Shown here piece after piece: positions 26,265 through 35,320 of a DNA stretch of 60,663 nt. The stretch covers positions 1 to 60,663 of the forward strand of contig JAEYYX010000097.1 in assembly GCA_023428245.1 (NCBI GenBank), given 5' to 3'. The position numbers were made by a program, and so were the translations under genes. Numbering within the stretch: position 1 is the stretch's first letter; each line of letters begins with the position of its first letter. Source of the DNA: Pseudomonadota bacterium (lineage in GTDB: Bacteria > Myxococcota_A > Polyangia > Polyangiales > Polyangiaceae). Below the pieces are notes generated by a model. It saw nothing but the letters and a program-made list of their open reading frames with translations. It did not search any database and had not been told where the DNA came from.

Positions 26265-26959
26265 AGGTCATCCACGCCGCCCTCGCTTCCCGGATCGTAA
26301 GCTCCGATATCCACCTTCGCGAGCTCTTCTTCCGTGATCTCGCCGTCATCGTCGAGATCGGCGTCGGCGAGAGGCTGGAACAGGAGTTTCGGCTCTTCCG
26401 AGACAAGACTGTCGGCGAAGAGATGATCTGCGTGGATCGTGATCTGGAAGGTCGCCACCTCTCCCGACTCAACGTTCGTCTTCGGTTCACATTCCTCGTA
26501 GCGAGTCGGCCCATCGAAGGCCCAGTTGAAGGTCTTTTCGACCTTTCCCTTCTTCGCGCGTCCCGAGACGACCATGCGCCCGATCGTGTATCCGGAATCG
26601 ACGAGCTCCCCCACGGGCGCTTCCGCGACGCCGAGTTCCTGACCTTCGCCGTCGCTCGCCTTCGTCAGGTCTTTGGTGCCGTCGGCTTCCATCGAGATAT
26701 CGCCGATATGAATGTTCCTGACTCGAACGGAAAATCGATCGAACGTGACGGACCAGCCGTCGTCGAAGGCGTCCTGTGGGATCCCTTCTTCGATGAATTC
26801 TTCCCCGTAAATCGTGGCACGCACCGCGCCCTCACCATTTCCCGAGGTGCAGGCCACGGCGCCGAGCAAGAAGGAAAGAGAGAACACAGAGAGCGAACGA
26901 ATCATGGAGAACGAACGAATCATGGAGAACGAACGAATCATGGAGAGCGAACGAATCAT
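26183..26959 (-). CDS. lipoprotein with EF-hand-like loop and histidine-rich tail
   Basis: A 258-residue exported protein. The signal is unusual: four copies of MIRS(L/F)S precede the hydrophobic core and the lipobox-like LLGAVAC. The mature part has YTIGRMVVSGRAKKGKVEKT, an EF-hand-like loop DADLDDDGEITEEELAK near residue 210, and a C-terminal tail with GHADGEGHCHVHDES that could bind metal. The start overlaps the stop of the preceding lipoprotein gene (ATGA), and an AGGGA lies about 10 bases before the first ATG. Its 3' end overlaps the proposed start of the TonB receptor. I infer a role in metal capture at the outer membrane; this has not been shown for the family. Confidence 0.72.
   Translation of the reverse strand: MIRSLSMIRSFSMIRSFSMIRSLSVFSLSFLLGAVACTSGNGEGAVRATIYGEEFIEEGIPQDAFDDGWSVTFDRFSVRVRNIHIGDISMEADGTKDLTKASDGEGQELGVAEAPVGELVDSGYTIGRMVVSGRAKKGKVEKTFNWAFDGPTRYEECEPKTNVESGEVATFQITIHADHLFADSLVSEEPKLLFQPLADADLDDDGEITEEELAKVDIGAYDPGSEGGVDDLWTWLVRLSATVGHADGEGHCHVHDES
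26888..26959 (-). repeat. four 18-bp tandem repeats at a start codon
   Basis: The unit, read on the minus strand, is ATGATTCGTTCG followed by CTCTCC or TTCTCC, and encodes MIRSLS or MIRSFS. Four copies occupy 26888-26959, and every unit carries an in-frame ATG (26959, 26941, 26923, 26905). Only the first copy is preceded by a good ribosome-binding site, outside the array. Gain or loss of units keeps the frame and would lengthen or shorten the signal peptide by 6 residues. Confidence 0.9.
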
Positions 26960-27780
26960 GGAGATTTTCCCTGCGGAATCAGGACGACCTGATAGTGATC
27001 GTGGGTTTGAAAGGTACGCCGCAGCTGATTGTAGGCGGCGACGAGGGCGGTTTCGGTCTCATCGGGTCCGAGCGTGAGTTCTCCGTCGCCGTTCTCATCG
27101 AGCTCGGCGAAATCGACGCCGTCGAAGAAGGTATCCTTCTCAAGTGGATCCACCGGCGCGAAGCGAATGCCGATCGGGGCTTCTGTCTTTTCCTCGAGCT
27201 CATACTCGAAGGGAAGTCCGAGGAGCTTCCGCTCTTCGGGAGAGTCGAAGGTGAAAGAGAACTCGATCGAGCGCCCTTCCTTCTCGGCAACTCCTCGGAA
27301 GATCGCAGTGTGGCCAAGGAGAGGATCGCTCGCATCGAGGCCATCGCCTAGGCTCGCGCGCGCAAAAGTGAAGTTTGCGCCCTCGTAGCTTCCGACAATG
27401 AACGTTCCCGTTCCGAGCTCGACGGACCCGCCCGGCAGCCAATCGAGCAGGTGAGGGCCGCTCAGAGCGCCGGTCACCGTGCCGTTTTCGAAGTGGCCCG
27501 GGTGCGCCCAGGCGGCGGGGACCAGAAACTCCGAGACACTTCGCCACAGAGAGGCTTCGTGGAGCTCGCCGGAAACCGTGAACTCGAAATCGCGCACCAT
27601 GACGCGCGCCTCGCTCAAGGTCACCCGGTAGCCGAGATCAGTCTCGACGGTCTCGATGGCGGAGGCGTCAATGCGAACGGAACGTTCGATCCGGGGGGCT
27701 TCCTTCGGTCCCCCGCAAGCGAGGAGACAGAGCGCGCTCGCAGCACCGATGATCAGCCTAGTCCGCATGGAAAATGGCAT
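26956..27780 (-). CDS. lipoprotein with EF-hand-like loop, first gene of the TonB-receptor operon
   Basis: A 274-residue exported protein with lipobox ALCLLAC. The mature protein contains a histidine motif (AWAHPGHFENG) near residue 97, beta-rich sequence, and near residue 235 an EF-hand-like loop (ELDENGDGELTLGPDE). A segment with HDHYQVV lies near the C terminus. I chose the ATG at 27780, which has GGAAG upstream; the ATG at 27768 is an alternative, and the longer frame upstream is polar. The stop overlaps the start of the next lipoprotein (ATGA). Both this protein and the next share an overall plan, so they may be distant relatives acting together with the TonB receptor. Confidence 0.7.
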   Translation of the reverse strand: MPFSMRTRLIIGAASALCLLACGGPKEAPRIERSVRIDASAIETVETDLGYRVTLSEARVMVRDFEFTVSGELHEASLWRSVSEFLVPAAWAHPGHFENGTVTGALSGPHLLDWLPGGSVELGTGTFIVGSYEGANFTFARASLGDGLDASDPLLGHTAIFRGVAEKEGRSIEFSFTFDSPEERKLLGLPFEYELEEKTEAPIGIRFAPVDPLEKDTFFDGVDFAELDENGDGELTLGPDETETALVAAYNQLRRTFQTHDHYQVVLIPQGKSP

Positions 27781-27868
27781 AGGCGCCCGCTTCCGGGGGA
27801 TCAAGGCCGAGGGGCGGACCCGCATCAGAAGGGGCCTCGCCCGGACTGCACCCGAGCCGCGAGAAGTC

Positions 27869-28672
27869 TCACGCTCCGAGAACGTCAGCGATCGAATAGC
27901 GACCCGGTGGCTTTTTCGCGAGGAAACGGGCCGCCGAGAGAGCCCCGCGCGCGAAGAGATCTCGGTTGCTCGCGCGATGCGTCAGTTCGAGCCGCTCGCT
28001 GTCGCCGAGAATGTGGATCGTGTGGTCGCCGATGACGTCACCGCCTCGCACCCCGAAGACACCGACCTCGTCGGTGGTTCGAGCGCCGATCTGACCGTCA
28101 CGTCCGCGCACCTCCCGGAGCTCCGGGCGCACCGCCTGAGCTGCTTTGGCGAGGCGCACTGCGGTTCCACTCGGCGCGTCGATCTTCTTCCGATGGTGCA
28201 CCTCGACGATCTCGACGTCGAACTCGGAGCCCAATCGGCGCAGAGCATGCTCGAGGATCTCGACCAGCACCTGCACGCCGCGGCTCATGTTCGGTGCCCA
28301 AAGGACGGGGATTTTTTGCGCTGCGCGGGTGAGCGCCGCTTCCGAGCGGGTGTCGAGGTTCGTCGTCCCCGAAACCACCGCCACACCTTGCCGCTCACAA
28401 TGCAAGAATACGTCACCAGCCAGAGCTGCCGTCGAAAAATCGATGGCCACGTCGGCGCCGAGAAGCGCCGAATGGAGATCGCCGGTCGCCTCGACTCCCA
28501 CAGTCCCGACGCCCGCGAGCTCTCCTACATCCCGTCCAACGTCACTACTGTCAGGCGCGACGGCCGCGCCAACAATCTTGAAATCGGGAGATTCGGTGGC
28601 AAGACGAACGATCGCCGTGCCCATGCGGCCACTCGCGCCGATCAGCGCGAGTTTGATCGGTTCAGCACTCAT
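27869..28672 (-). CDS. dapB: 4-hydroxy-tetrahydrodipicolinate reductase
   Basis: This enzyme reduces 4-hydroxy-tetrahydrodipicolinate with NAD(P)H in the diaminopimelate/lysine pathway. The 267-residue protein has the nucleotide-binding loop LIGASGRMGTAIVR at the N terminus, VVSGTTNLD in the middle and the catalytic/substrate segment EVHHRKKIDAPSGTA. The start codon overlaps the stop of dapA (ATGA), so the two steps of the pathway are translationally coupled. Confidence 0.96.
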   Translation of the reverse strand: MSAEPIKLALIGASGRMGTAIVRLATESPDFKIVGAAVAPDSSDVGRDVGELAGVGTVGVEATGDLHSALLGADVAIDFSTAALAGDVFLHCERQGVAVVSGTTNLDTRSEAALTRAAQKIPVLWAPNMSRGVQVLVEILEHALRRLGSEFDVEIVEVHHRKKIDAPSGTAVRLAKAAQAVRPELREVRGRDGQIGARTTDEVGVFGVRGGDVIGDHTIHILGDSERLELTHRASNRDLFARGALSAARFLAKKPPGRYSIADVLGA

Positions 28673-29574
28673 CGCTCGAGATACTCCGCAAGTGCCGCCT
28701 TGATCTTCGCCTTGGTCTCGTAGCAGGCCTCAATCATCGGCGGGCGAACGGACGAGCGCATCCAGCCTCGCGCCTCACAGGCGGCTTTGACCGGCTGGGG
28801 GTTCGGCTCGATGAACATCGCGGCGTGGACCGAGAGCAGGCGGAGATGCTCGCGTCGAGCGATCAAAAGATCGCCCTTTTCCATAGCGTCAACGACGCGG
28901 ATTACCTCGCGGGGCAGCACGTTGCTTGTCACGCTGACGACGCCCCGCGCTCCCACGCTCATCATCGGAACAACAAGCCCGTCATCCCCGCAGAGCAGCG
29001 CCGCGCGATCGCCAATCCGAGCCAGGAGCTCTTGGCAATAGGTCAGGCCACCCGTCGCGTCCTTCACAGCCACAACATTCGGGCAGGAATCCAGGATGCG
29101 TGCGGTCGTCTCGACCGTCATCATGACGCTCGTGCGGCCGGGGATGTTATAGAGCATGATCGGCACATCGACGGCCCGGCTGATGAGCTCGATGTGACGG
29201 ATCAGACCTTCCTGAGAAGGCTTGTTGTAATAGGGGCTCACGATCATGAGCATGTCGGCGCCCGCTTGGACCGCGCCTTTGCACAGCTCGATGGTGTCCC
29301 AGGTGTCGTTATTGCAGGTGCCCGCGACAACCGGCACCCGAGACCCAGCCACGCTCTTGGCCACGCTGACGAGCTCCTGCATCTCGCTCGCGAGGAGCGT
29401 CGGAGTCTCTCCCGTCGTCCCGCACACGACGAGCCCGCTCACAGCCGCTTCGACCTGACGTTCGACGTGCGACGAGAAGGCATCGCGATCGATCTTTCGG
29501 CCGTCCTCGCTGAAAGGGGTCACGAGCGCGGTGAAAACTCCGCGGAGCTTTTCTTCAATCGGATGCCGGGCCAT
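28669..29574 (-). CDS. dapA: 4-hydroxy-tetrahydrodipicolinate synthase
   Basis: This aldolase condenses pyruvate with aspartate semialdehyde, the first committed step toward diaminopimelate and lysine. The 301-residue protein has VCGTTGETPTL for substrate binding, MLYNIPGRTSV with the catalytic tyrosine near residue 140, and VAVKDATGG with the Schiff-base lysine near residue 168. I chose the ATG at 29574 (MARHPIEEKL); the frame extends upstream into unlikely sequence. It follows rsmB after 95 bp and overlaps dapB. Confidence 0.96.
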   Translation of the reverse strand: MARHPIEEKLRGVFTALVTPFSEDGRKIDRDAFSSHVERQVEAAVSGLVVCGTTGETPTLLASEMQELVSVAKSVAGSRVPVVAGTCNNDTWDTIELCKGAVQAGADMLMIVSPYYNKPSQEGLIRHIELISRAVDVPIMLYNIPGRTSVMMTVETTARILDSCPNVVAVKDATGGLTYCQELLARIGDRAALLCGDDGLVVPMMSVGARGVVSVTSNVLPREVIRVVDAMEKGDLLIARREHLRLLSVHAAMFIEPNPQPVKAACEARGWMRSSVRPPMIEACYETKAKIKAALAEYLER

Positions 29575-29669
29575 GGGCTCCGGTGTTTGGCAGGTGAGCC
29601 GCGCCTTTTCAAGGGAATCGCGCGGAAAGGAGCCAGCTCCGAGGTCCGCGCGAGGCCTGGCTTGCCCCC

Positions 29670-30950
29670 TCACACTTCGAGGCGCTCGAGGCGGGCGAGG
29701 AAGTAGCCATCGGTGCCGTGAGTCCCTGGCAAGATGCGCGAGAAAGCCGCTTCGCCGCAGGTTCGTTTCCACATTGCACCGAGGTTTCGCGCCAAAGCGA
29801 GCTCTCCGGACACACTTTCCAGCACTTTTTCCCCCTCTTCAGGCAAGACGCTACAGGTCGAGAACAAGAGCTGCCCTTCCGGCTTGAGCGCGCGCGCGGC
29901 CTCTTTCACGATCGTAGCCTGGAGCGTTCCGAGCCTGGAGGGGTCCTCGGGGGTGAGACGCCGAGCGATCTCCGGGCGGTGGCGGAGGGTCCCGACCCCC
30001 GAACAGGGCGCATCCACGAGGACAAAATCGAATGAAGCGACGAGAGGCTCGGGCAGCGCGGTCGTCGCGTCCCAAACCTCGGTCGAGACGGGCGCGCGGG
30101 TGCCTCGAAGACGTCGGTTCTCGCGCTCGAGCACGTCGAGCTTCGACCTGTGCAGATCGGTCGCCACCACAGATCCGCTCGGTCCGACGAGCTCCGCAAG
30201 CAGGAGGGTCTTATTGCCTCGGCCCGCGCAAACATCGAGAACCCGAGCGCCCGGGGTCACCTCGAGCACGTGGGCAATGAGCTGGGAGCCGAGCTCCTGG
30301 ACGACGAACGACCCCTCCGCGTACTCCTCGCGAACTCGAGGATCTCCGCGCCCGAGAAAACGATAGGCCCCCTCACATGCAGCCGCGGGCTCGAGCTCCG
30401 CTCGGAAGGCCTCGGAAAGCGTGGCCCCTTGGGCCACACGCACCGTGAGCGCGCGACCCGCACCCGGATCCACAAGGTCCCGCGCATTCTCCGGGCCGAC
30501 GGCTTCTTCGAGGCGCGCCCGAAGCCATCTTGGCAGCGACATGAATGTGGCCTCGCGGAGCGGGAGAACGGGCCCCGCCGCACTGAGCCGCCGGAGCACT
30601 GCGTTCACGAAGCCCCCTACCCGCGGCCCTTGGACGCGCCGAACAGCATCCACGGCCTCGTTCACGGCGGCGCTCGGAGGGATCCGCGGAAGGAACTCGA
30701 GCTGATAGACGGCGAGACAGAGTTCCCTCATCACTCGCTCATCCGTCTTCTTCGAGCCAATAAAGGGCCCCAGGCGCTCCCGCAGATAAGCCTCGGTCCG
30801 GATCACGCCGTAGCTCAGCTCGGTCGCGAGCGCCCGATCGCGGAGCTCGAAACCGGACTCGCTGAGCTCTCGGTCGAGCGCCTGAGCGAGGAAGGTCCCC
30901 TCTTTTTGCACTCGCTCGATGACCCGGCTCGCTAAACGCCGCGCCGTCAT
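29670..30950 (-). CDS. rsmB: 16S rRNA (cytosine-5-)-methyltransferase RsmB
   Basis: A 426-residue enzyme that methylates a cytosine of 16S rRNA (C967 in E. coli). It has an N-terminal NusB-like RNA-binding domain at about residues 1-140 (RVIERVQKEGTFLAQALDRE, LSYGVIRTEAYLRE). The C-terminal SAM domain contains VLDVCAGRGNKTLLLAE. The two catalytic cysteines of the m5C family are visible in DAPCSGVGTLRHRPE and LLFSTCSVLPEEGE. Its start overlaps the stop of rseP (ATGA). Confidence 0.95.
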   Translation of the reverse strand: MTARRLASRVIERVQKEGTFLAQALDRELSESGFELRDRALATELSYGVIRTEAYLRERLGPFIGSKKTDERVMRELCLAVYQLEFLPRIPPSAAVNEAVDAVRRVQGPRVGGFVNAVLRRLSAAGPVLPLREATFMSLPRWLRARLEEAVGPENARDLVDPGAGRALTVRVAQGATLSEAFRAELEPAAACEGAYRFLGRGDPRVREEYAEGSFVVQELGSQLIAHVLEVTPGARVLDVCAGRGNKTLLLAELVGPSGSVVATDLHRSKLDVLERENRRLRGTRAPVSTEVWDATTALPEPLVASFDFVLVDAPCSGVGTLRHRPEIARRLTPEDPSRLGTLQATIVKEAARALKPEGQLLFSTCSVLPEEGEKVLESVSGELALARNLGAMWKRTCGEAAFSRILPGTHGTDGYFLARLERLEV

Positions 30951-32695
30951 CCGGAGCTGACTCCTCCCGGCGCCGCTGGCGCGGCGGGACTCTCTCGATT
31001 CCCGAGTCGCCTCTGGAGGTCGTTTTTGAACGCAAAGGCCATCAGACAGAGCAAGAGCGCCATGCCCAAGATGTGCGCGACCTCACGAACCCGCATCGGG
31101 AGCGGTCGCCGGAGCACTCCCTCGATGAGGAAGAAGAGCAGGTGCCCTCCATCGAGCACCGGAATCGGCAAGAGGTTCAAGAGGCCGAGGTTGATGCTGA
31201 GAAGTGCGATGGCCCAGATGAAATAGTCGGTGCCCTTCCGGCGCTCCCGACCGGCGAGCTCATAGATCGCGATCGGCCCGCTCATCTCTTCGAAGCTGAG
31301 CCGACCTTGAATGAGCCGGACGAAGGCGACCCCGACGAAACGCGTCACGGCGACTGTTTCCTCGACAGCCTTGGTGAGCGCGTAGCGAATCGGTTCTGGG
31401 TGATCGACGCGCTCCTCGAGGGCGAGGGGCAGCCACTGCTGCACGGAACCCGGCGCGCAGCCCGCCGTTCCGGACTCCATCCGATTGGCCCAACTCCCGC
31501 AGGGGAGCAGGTAGGTTGAGAAGCGTTCACCCGTCGGGAGGGCAAAATCTTCGCGGCGGACCTGGAACGTCCCGGTGTGCACCAGGCCATCCCGAGCTCC
31601 GTTGAACACGAGAGTGTGAGGAGAGTCAGGCGTCTCCGCCAGCATGTCCACGAAGGTCGACCAGGCGGGGAGCTTCTCCCCGTCGAGGCTCACGAGCCGA
31701 TCGCCCTCGCGCAGGCCGGCTCGATACAGATAGCTCCCCGACGGCACCACCGCTGCGTAGAGGTCGACGCTCTCGATGCCAGTGCGCTCCGCGAACGTCC
31801 CCTGCGAGAGGGGGGTAAAGGCGATGGCCCCGGCTTCGAACACCGCCATGTCGAACGCGCCCCCGAGAGCTCCGGGCACACGGATCGGGCGCAGGAAGGT
31901 GATGGGCACGGTCTCGCCGCGGTTGCTCTCGAGCTCGACCTCGATGTCGCGGAAGCGCCGGATCGGGCGACCGGCGATGAACGTGACCATGTCGAAGGTC
32001 CGAAGTCCCGCCCGGTAGGCAGGGGTCTCCGGCGAAATCACGCCGATGACCGGCGCGGGCATGTTGGGCTGAATGCCGATGGAACCGAAGCGTTCGGTCA
32101 GATCGAGGTCGAGGGAGCGCCTCTGTTCCTGGACGATGATGTCGAACTCTTCGTAGCGATGGGCGCGGAAGACCTTGAATTTGAGGGATCGACGCGGGTT
32201 CCGTTCGACGATCCGCTTCACTTCGTCGAACGTCCCAACCTCCTCCCCGTTGATGCTCATGATCCGGTCGCCAGGCGCCAAGACGCCGTCCGCCGGACGA
32301 CCGGGGAGCACCATGCCGACCGTCGGGGGCGCAAAGGGCCCGTCCGCGACGAACACGGAGAAATATAGGATGACCGGAAACACCAGGTTCATCGCCGGGC
32401 CCGAGAGCACGACCAAGATGCGCTTGATGAGCGAGAGGCTCTCGAAGGTCCGTTTCCGGTCCTCCGGAAGGACAACATCGCTGCGGGACGCCTCGAGCAT
32501 CTTGACGTAACCCCCGAGGGGGAACAGCGAGACGCAATACTCCGTTTCTCGCCCGTTGATCCGGAGCACCTTGGGTCCAAAACCCAAGCTGAAGGTGATC
32601 ACCTTCACGCCAAATGCCTTGGCCACGAGGAAGTGGCCGAGCTCATGGACGAAGATGAGCGAACCGATCAGGACGATGAAATAGACGACATCCAT
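30947..32695 (-). CDS. rseP: site-2 intramembrane zinc protease RseP, with three PDZ-like modules
   Basis: A 582-residue inner-membrane metalloprotease that cleaves transmembrane proteins such as anti-sigma factors. The zinc motif HELGH is at residues 17-21 in the first membrane helix, and the third zinc ligand lies in LLPIPVLDGGH near residue 515. Between them are three PDZ-like modules, at about 125-190 (LAPGDRIMSINGEEV), 215-270 (YRAGLRTFDMVTFIAGRPI) and 312-385 (YRAGLREGDRLVSLDGEKL). E. coli RseP has two modules and about 450 residues, so this protein is expanded. I chose the ATG at 32695, which places the first helix at the N terminus. It is the first gene of the rseP-rsmB-dapA-dapB operon. 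Confidence 0.92.
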   Translation of the reverse strand: MDVVYFIVLIGSLIFVHELGHFLVAKAFGVKVITFSLGFGPKVLRINGRETEYCVSLFPLGGYVKMLEASRSDVVLPEDRKRTFESLSLIKRILVVLSGPAMNLVFPVILYFSVFVADGPFAPPTVGMVLPGRPADGVLAPGDRIMSINGEEVGTFDEVKRIVERNPRRSLKFKVFRAHRYEEFDIIVQEQRRSLDLDLTERFGSIGIQPNMPAPVIGVISPETPAYRAGLRTFDMVTFIAGRPIRRFRDIEVELESNRGETVPITFLRPIRVPGALGGAFDMAVFEAGAIAFTPLSQGTFAERTGIESVDLYAAVVPSGSYLYRAGLREGDRLVSLDGEKLPAWSTFVDMLAETPDSPHTLVFNGARDGLVHTGTFQVRREDFALPTGERFSTYLLPCGSWANRMESGTAGCAPGSVQQWLPLALEERVDHPEPIRYALTKAVEETVAVTRFVGVAFVRLIQGRLSFEEMSGPIAIYELAGRERRKGTDYFIWAIALLSINLGLLNLLPIPVLDGGHLLFFLIEGVLRRPLPMRVREVAHILGMALLLCLMAFAFKNDLQRRLGNRESPAAPAAPGGVSSG

Positions 32696-32805
32696 GCCCG
32701 TCGGCGGAGCGACTACCACAGAAACCACTGATTTGACCCGAAATCGGCGTCCCCCTGCCCTTTCTGCTTGCCCCAGCGGGGGCCGTTTGGAAGTCTCCGC
32801 GGCCC

Positions 32806-35217
32806 ATGTTCGAGAGCGTCGCGCGCCTCCTGACCAGCTTTTCCGTAAAACGTCCCTGGATCGTCACGGGGCTGCTCGCCGTCATCATGGCGATCGGCGC
32901 CCTGTTCAGCACGAAGCTCGAGCTCCGCCTCAACTACATGGAGCTCTTGCCTCCGGACGCCCCGCTGGTGAAGGACTTCAAGTGGGTCATGAAGAAGGCG
33001 GGGACCGAGGGGTACCTTGTCATCGCGCTGTCAGGGGGCTCACGAGAAGATCGACTCGAGTTCGCGCCGAAGCTCCAGAAAGCCGTCGAGGAGCTGCCGG
33101 AGGTTCGTTACGCCGAGTACACGAACGACGTGCCCTTTTTCAAAGAAAACGCGGGCGCGCTGTTACCCCTCGATGAGGTGAAGCGGATTCAGGCTGACCT
33201 CGAGGCCAAGATCAAACAGGGCATCGAAGACAGCATGGACCTCGGGCTCGACGAGGACGAGCCTCCGAAGAAGGTCACTGAAGAAGACATCGAGAAAACC
33301 TTCGCCGAGTTTGACCGCGCGCTGCCGCCAGAAATTCTCGAAAACAAGGAAAAAACTGAGCTGTACTTGATGGCCAAGCCGGCTCTTGCTTCGGTCGGCG
33401 TCGACGAGGTCAGTCAGCTCCTGGCGGGCGCCGCGGCCGTCTGTGATCGAGAAATTCGCGCTTCCGGGAAGCCCTTGCGCGCGGAGTTCGGCGGCCCCGC
33501 CGTCTTCATGAAGACCTTCAACGACGGCATGCAGAAGGACCTTGGGCGGATCTCGCTCGTGGCCTTGCTCGCGGCTACCTTCTTGCTCGTCGCATCGACA
33601 AGACGCCCGGTCGCTTCCCTCTTCATCTTGCTTCCCATTGCGGGCGCCATCGCCTGTGCCCTTGGGGTCGCTGCCGTCACCATCGGTCACCTCAACATCA
33701 TCTCGAGCATGCTGGTCGCCATCTTGCTCGGCCTCGGTGTGGAGTTCGGTATCCACCTCATCCTCCGCACCAACGAAGCGCGGGTGCGCTTACCACTCGA
33801 AGAGGCGCTGCTCGAAGCGGTACCCGAGACCATGGCCGGGGCTTTTTCGGGCGCGGTGACCAACGGCGCCGCCTTCTTCGTGCTCATCTTCGCGAGCTTC
33901 TCCGCCTATCGGCAGTTCGGCTTCATCGCTGCGACGGGTATCCTTCTCTCCTGGCTTTTCACGTACACGCTCCTGCCCGCCCTGATCGTCATTACTGAGC
34001 GATACTTGCCGGGCTGGGTGATCCGGGCTGACCGGGCTCAGGAGAGCAAATTCACCCCGCCGCGCCCACTGCTCTGGGCCATCCTCATCATCTTCCCGCT
34101 CATCGCCGCCCTCGGCATCTACGCAATCCCGCGCGTCGGCCTGGAGCGCAGCTTCAGCGCGCTGAACGGGACCACCGTCCCCGATCCGGTCGGCTCCCGC
34201 GCCTCGAGCAGCCTCGGCACAACGCTCACCCCCGCCTTCATCTGGGTCCCTACGCTCGACGACGCGCGTAAGCTGGAGGCGATCTTCGATGACCTGAAGA
34301 GGAACGATCCAAACCCGAACGGTTCGATCATCGAATCGACGGTTTCGCTCGCCCGCGCCATTCACAACGACTGGGACGAGCGGGGGCCCGCCCTAGCCAG
34401 CATCGTCAAGTCGCTCCGCAAGCTGCCCGACGATCTGTGGCAGAAATACGAGGCGCGCCTCTCCGAGTTCGAGCGAGCCGCCCAAGCGAAGCCGCTTCAG
34501 GTCACCGATCTGCCGGAGACCGTGCGAAGGAAGTTCGCGCCTCTCGATGACGATGGGACCTTCGTTCTCTTCACTCCTTCACGCTCCGTCGACGACGCGG
34601 ACGAGCTCGACGATTTCGTCGCTAAGATCGAGCTCGCCGTCGAGCGGGCTCAAGCCATCGGCTTCGAGCCGAAGGTCATGAGCGAGAACCGTATCGCCGT
34701 CCACATCTTCCGGCAGGTCTTCGCGGACGCGCCCTTCATCGGCTGGTCAGCAACGCTCGTTGCGCTCTTGGTCCTCTTCATCCTGCTGCGCGACGTACGC
34801 GAGACCCTCACGCTCTTCGCACCGCTCGCGCTCGGAATGCTCAGTATGGTGGCCGGCCTTTACCTGCTCGAGGTCAAGCTCAACTTCATCAACATGTGCG
34901 TGATCCCGAGCATCTTCACCGTCGCCATCGACAACGCGGTCCACCTCTACCACCGCTACCAAAAGGACGGCGTCCAGAAGATGCCCCAGATCCTCGGTAC
35001 GACCGGCGTCGCCATCTTGATGGCGTCTCTCGTGAACCTATCCGGCTACGCGCCGATGCTGCTCGCCCAGTTCTACGGGCTCAAGAGCCTCGGCATCGTC
35101 GCGACCCTCGGCATGGCCGGCATGGTCGTGGCGACAGTGGCTTGGTTCCCTGCGCTCCTCCTGCTGATTCCGGAGCGATACATCCGGGGCAAGCGCATCC
35201 AGAGTCAGAAGGGCTGA
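32806..35217 (+). CDS. RND-superfamily (MMPL-type) exporter
   Basis: An 803-residue inner-membrane transporter of the RND superfamily, MMPL/HpnN-like group, driven by the proton gradient. Two halves each have one membrane helix, a large periplasmic loop and a bundle of about five helices. The first bundle has SSMLVAILLGLGVEFGIHL and LRTNEAR, the site of the family's proton-relay residues. The second has INMCVIPSIFTVAIDNAVHL. The start at 32806 is 110 bp from the divergent rseP. The substrate is unknown; related proteins move hopanoids, lipids or polyketides. The next gene encodes a thioesterase. Confidence 0.87.
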   Translation: MFESVARLLTSFSVKRPWIVTGLLAVIMAIGALFSTKLELRLNYMELLPPDAPLVKDFKWVMKKAGTEGYLVIALSGGSREDRLEFAPKLQKAVEELPEVRYAEYTNDVPFFKENAGALLPLDEVKRIQADLEAKIKQGIEDSMDLGLDEDEPPKKVTEEDIEKTFAEFDRALPPEILENKEKTELYLMAKPALASVGVDEVSQLLAGAAAVCDREIRASGKPLRAEFGGPAVFMKTFNDGMQKDLGRISLVALLAATFLLVASTRRPVASLFILLPIAGAIACALGVAAVTIGHLNIISSMLVAILLGLGVEFGIHLILRTNEARVRLPLEEALLEAVPETMAGAFSGAVTNGAAFFVLIFASFSAYRQFGFIAATGILLSWLFTYTLLPALIVITERYLPGWVIRADRAQESKFTPPRPLLWAILIIFPLIAALGIYAIPRVGLERSFSALNGTTVPDPVGSRASSSLGTTLTPAFIWVPTLDDARKLEAIFDDLKRNDPNPNGSIIESTVSLARAIHNDWDERGPALASIVKSLRKLPDDLWQKYEARLSEFERAAQAKPLQVTDLPETVRRKFAPLDDDGTFVLFTPSRSVDDADELDDFVAKIELAVERAQAIGFEPKVMSENRIAVHIFRQVFADAPFIGWSATLVALLVLFILLRDVRETLTLFAPLALGMLSMVAGLYLLEVKLNFINMCVIPSIFTVAIDNAVHLYHRYQKDGVQKMPQILGTTGVAILMASLVNLSGYAPMLLAQFYGLKSLGIVATLGMAGMVVATVAWFPALLLLIPERYIRGKRIQSQKG

Positions 35218-35320
35218 AGCGCCGCTTTCCCGCCTTTTTGGGGCCCCCTCAGCCACTTTCGCTCGCCCGAAGAGCTCGCGCACACGCCCCGTCCATTTTG
35301 GGGTATGTTGGAGTGTCATC

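Noticed and set aside
25943..26992. Open frame of 349 codons on the plus strand, opposite the TonB-receptor operon
   Set aside because: It is antisense to the receptor start and a lipoprotein gene; the C terminus is a translation of the 18-bp repeat and the rest has no recognisable domain.
27451..28723. Plus-strand frames of 194 and 355 codons around dapB
   Set aside because: They lie opposite dapB and a lipoprotein gene and have no domain or start signals.
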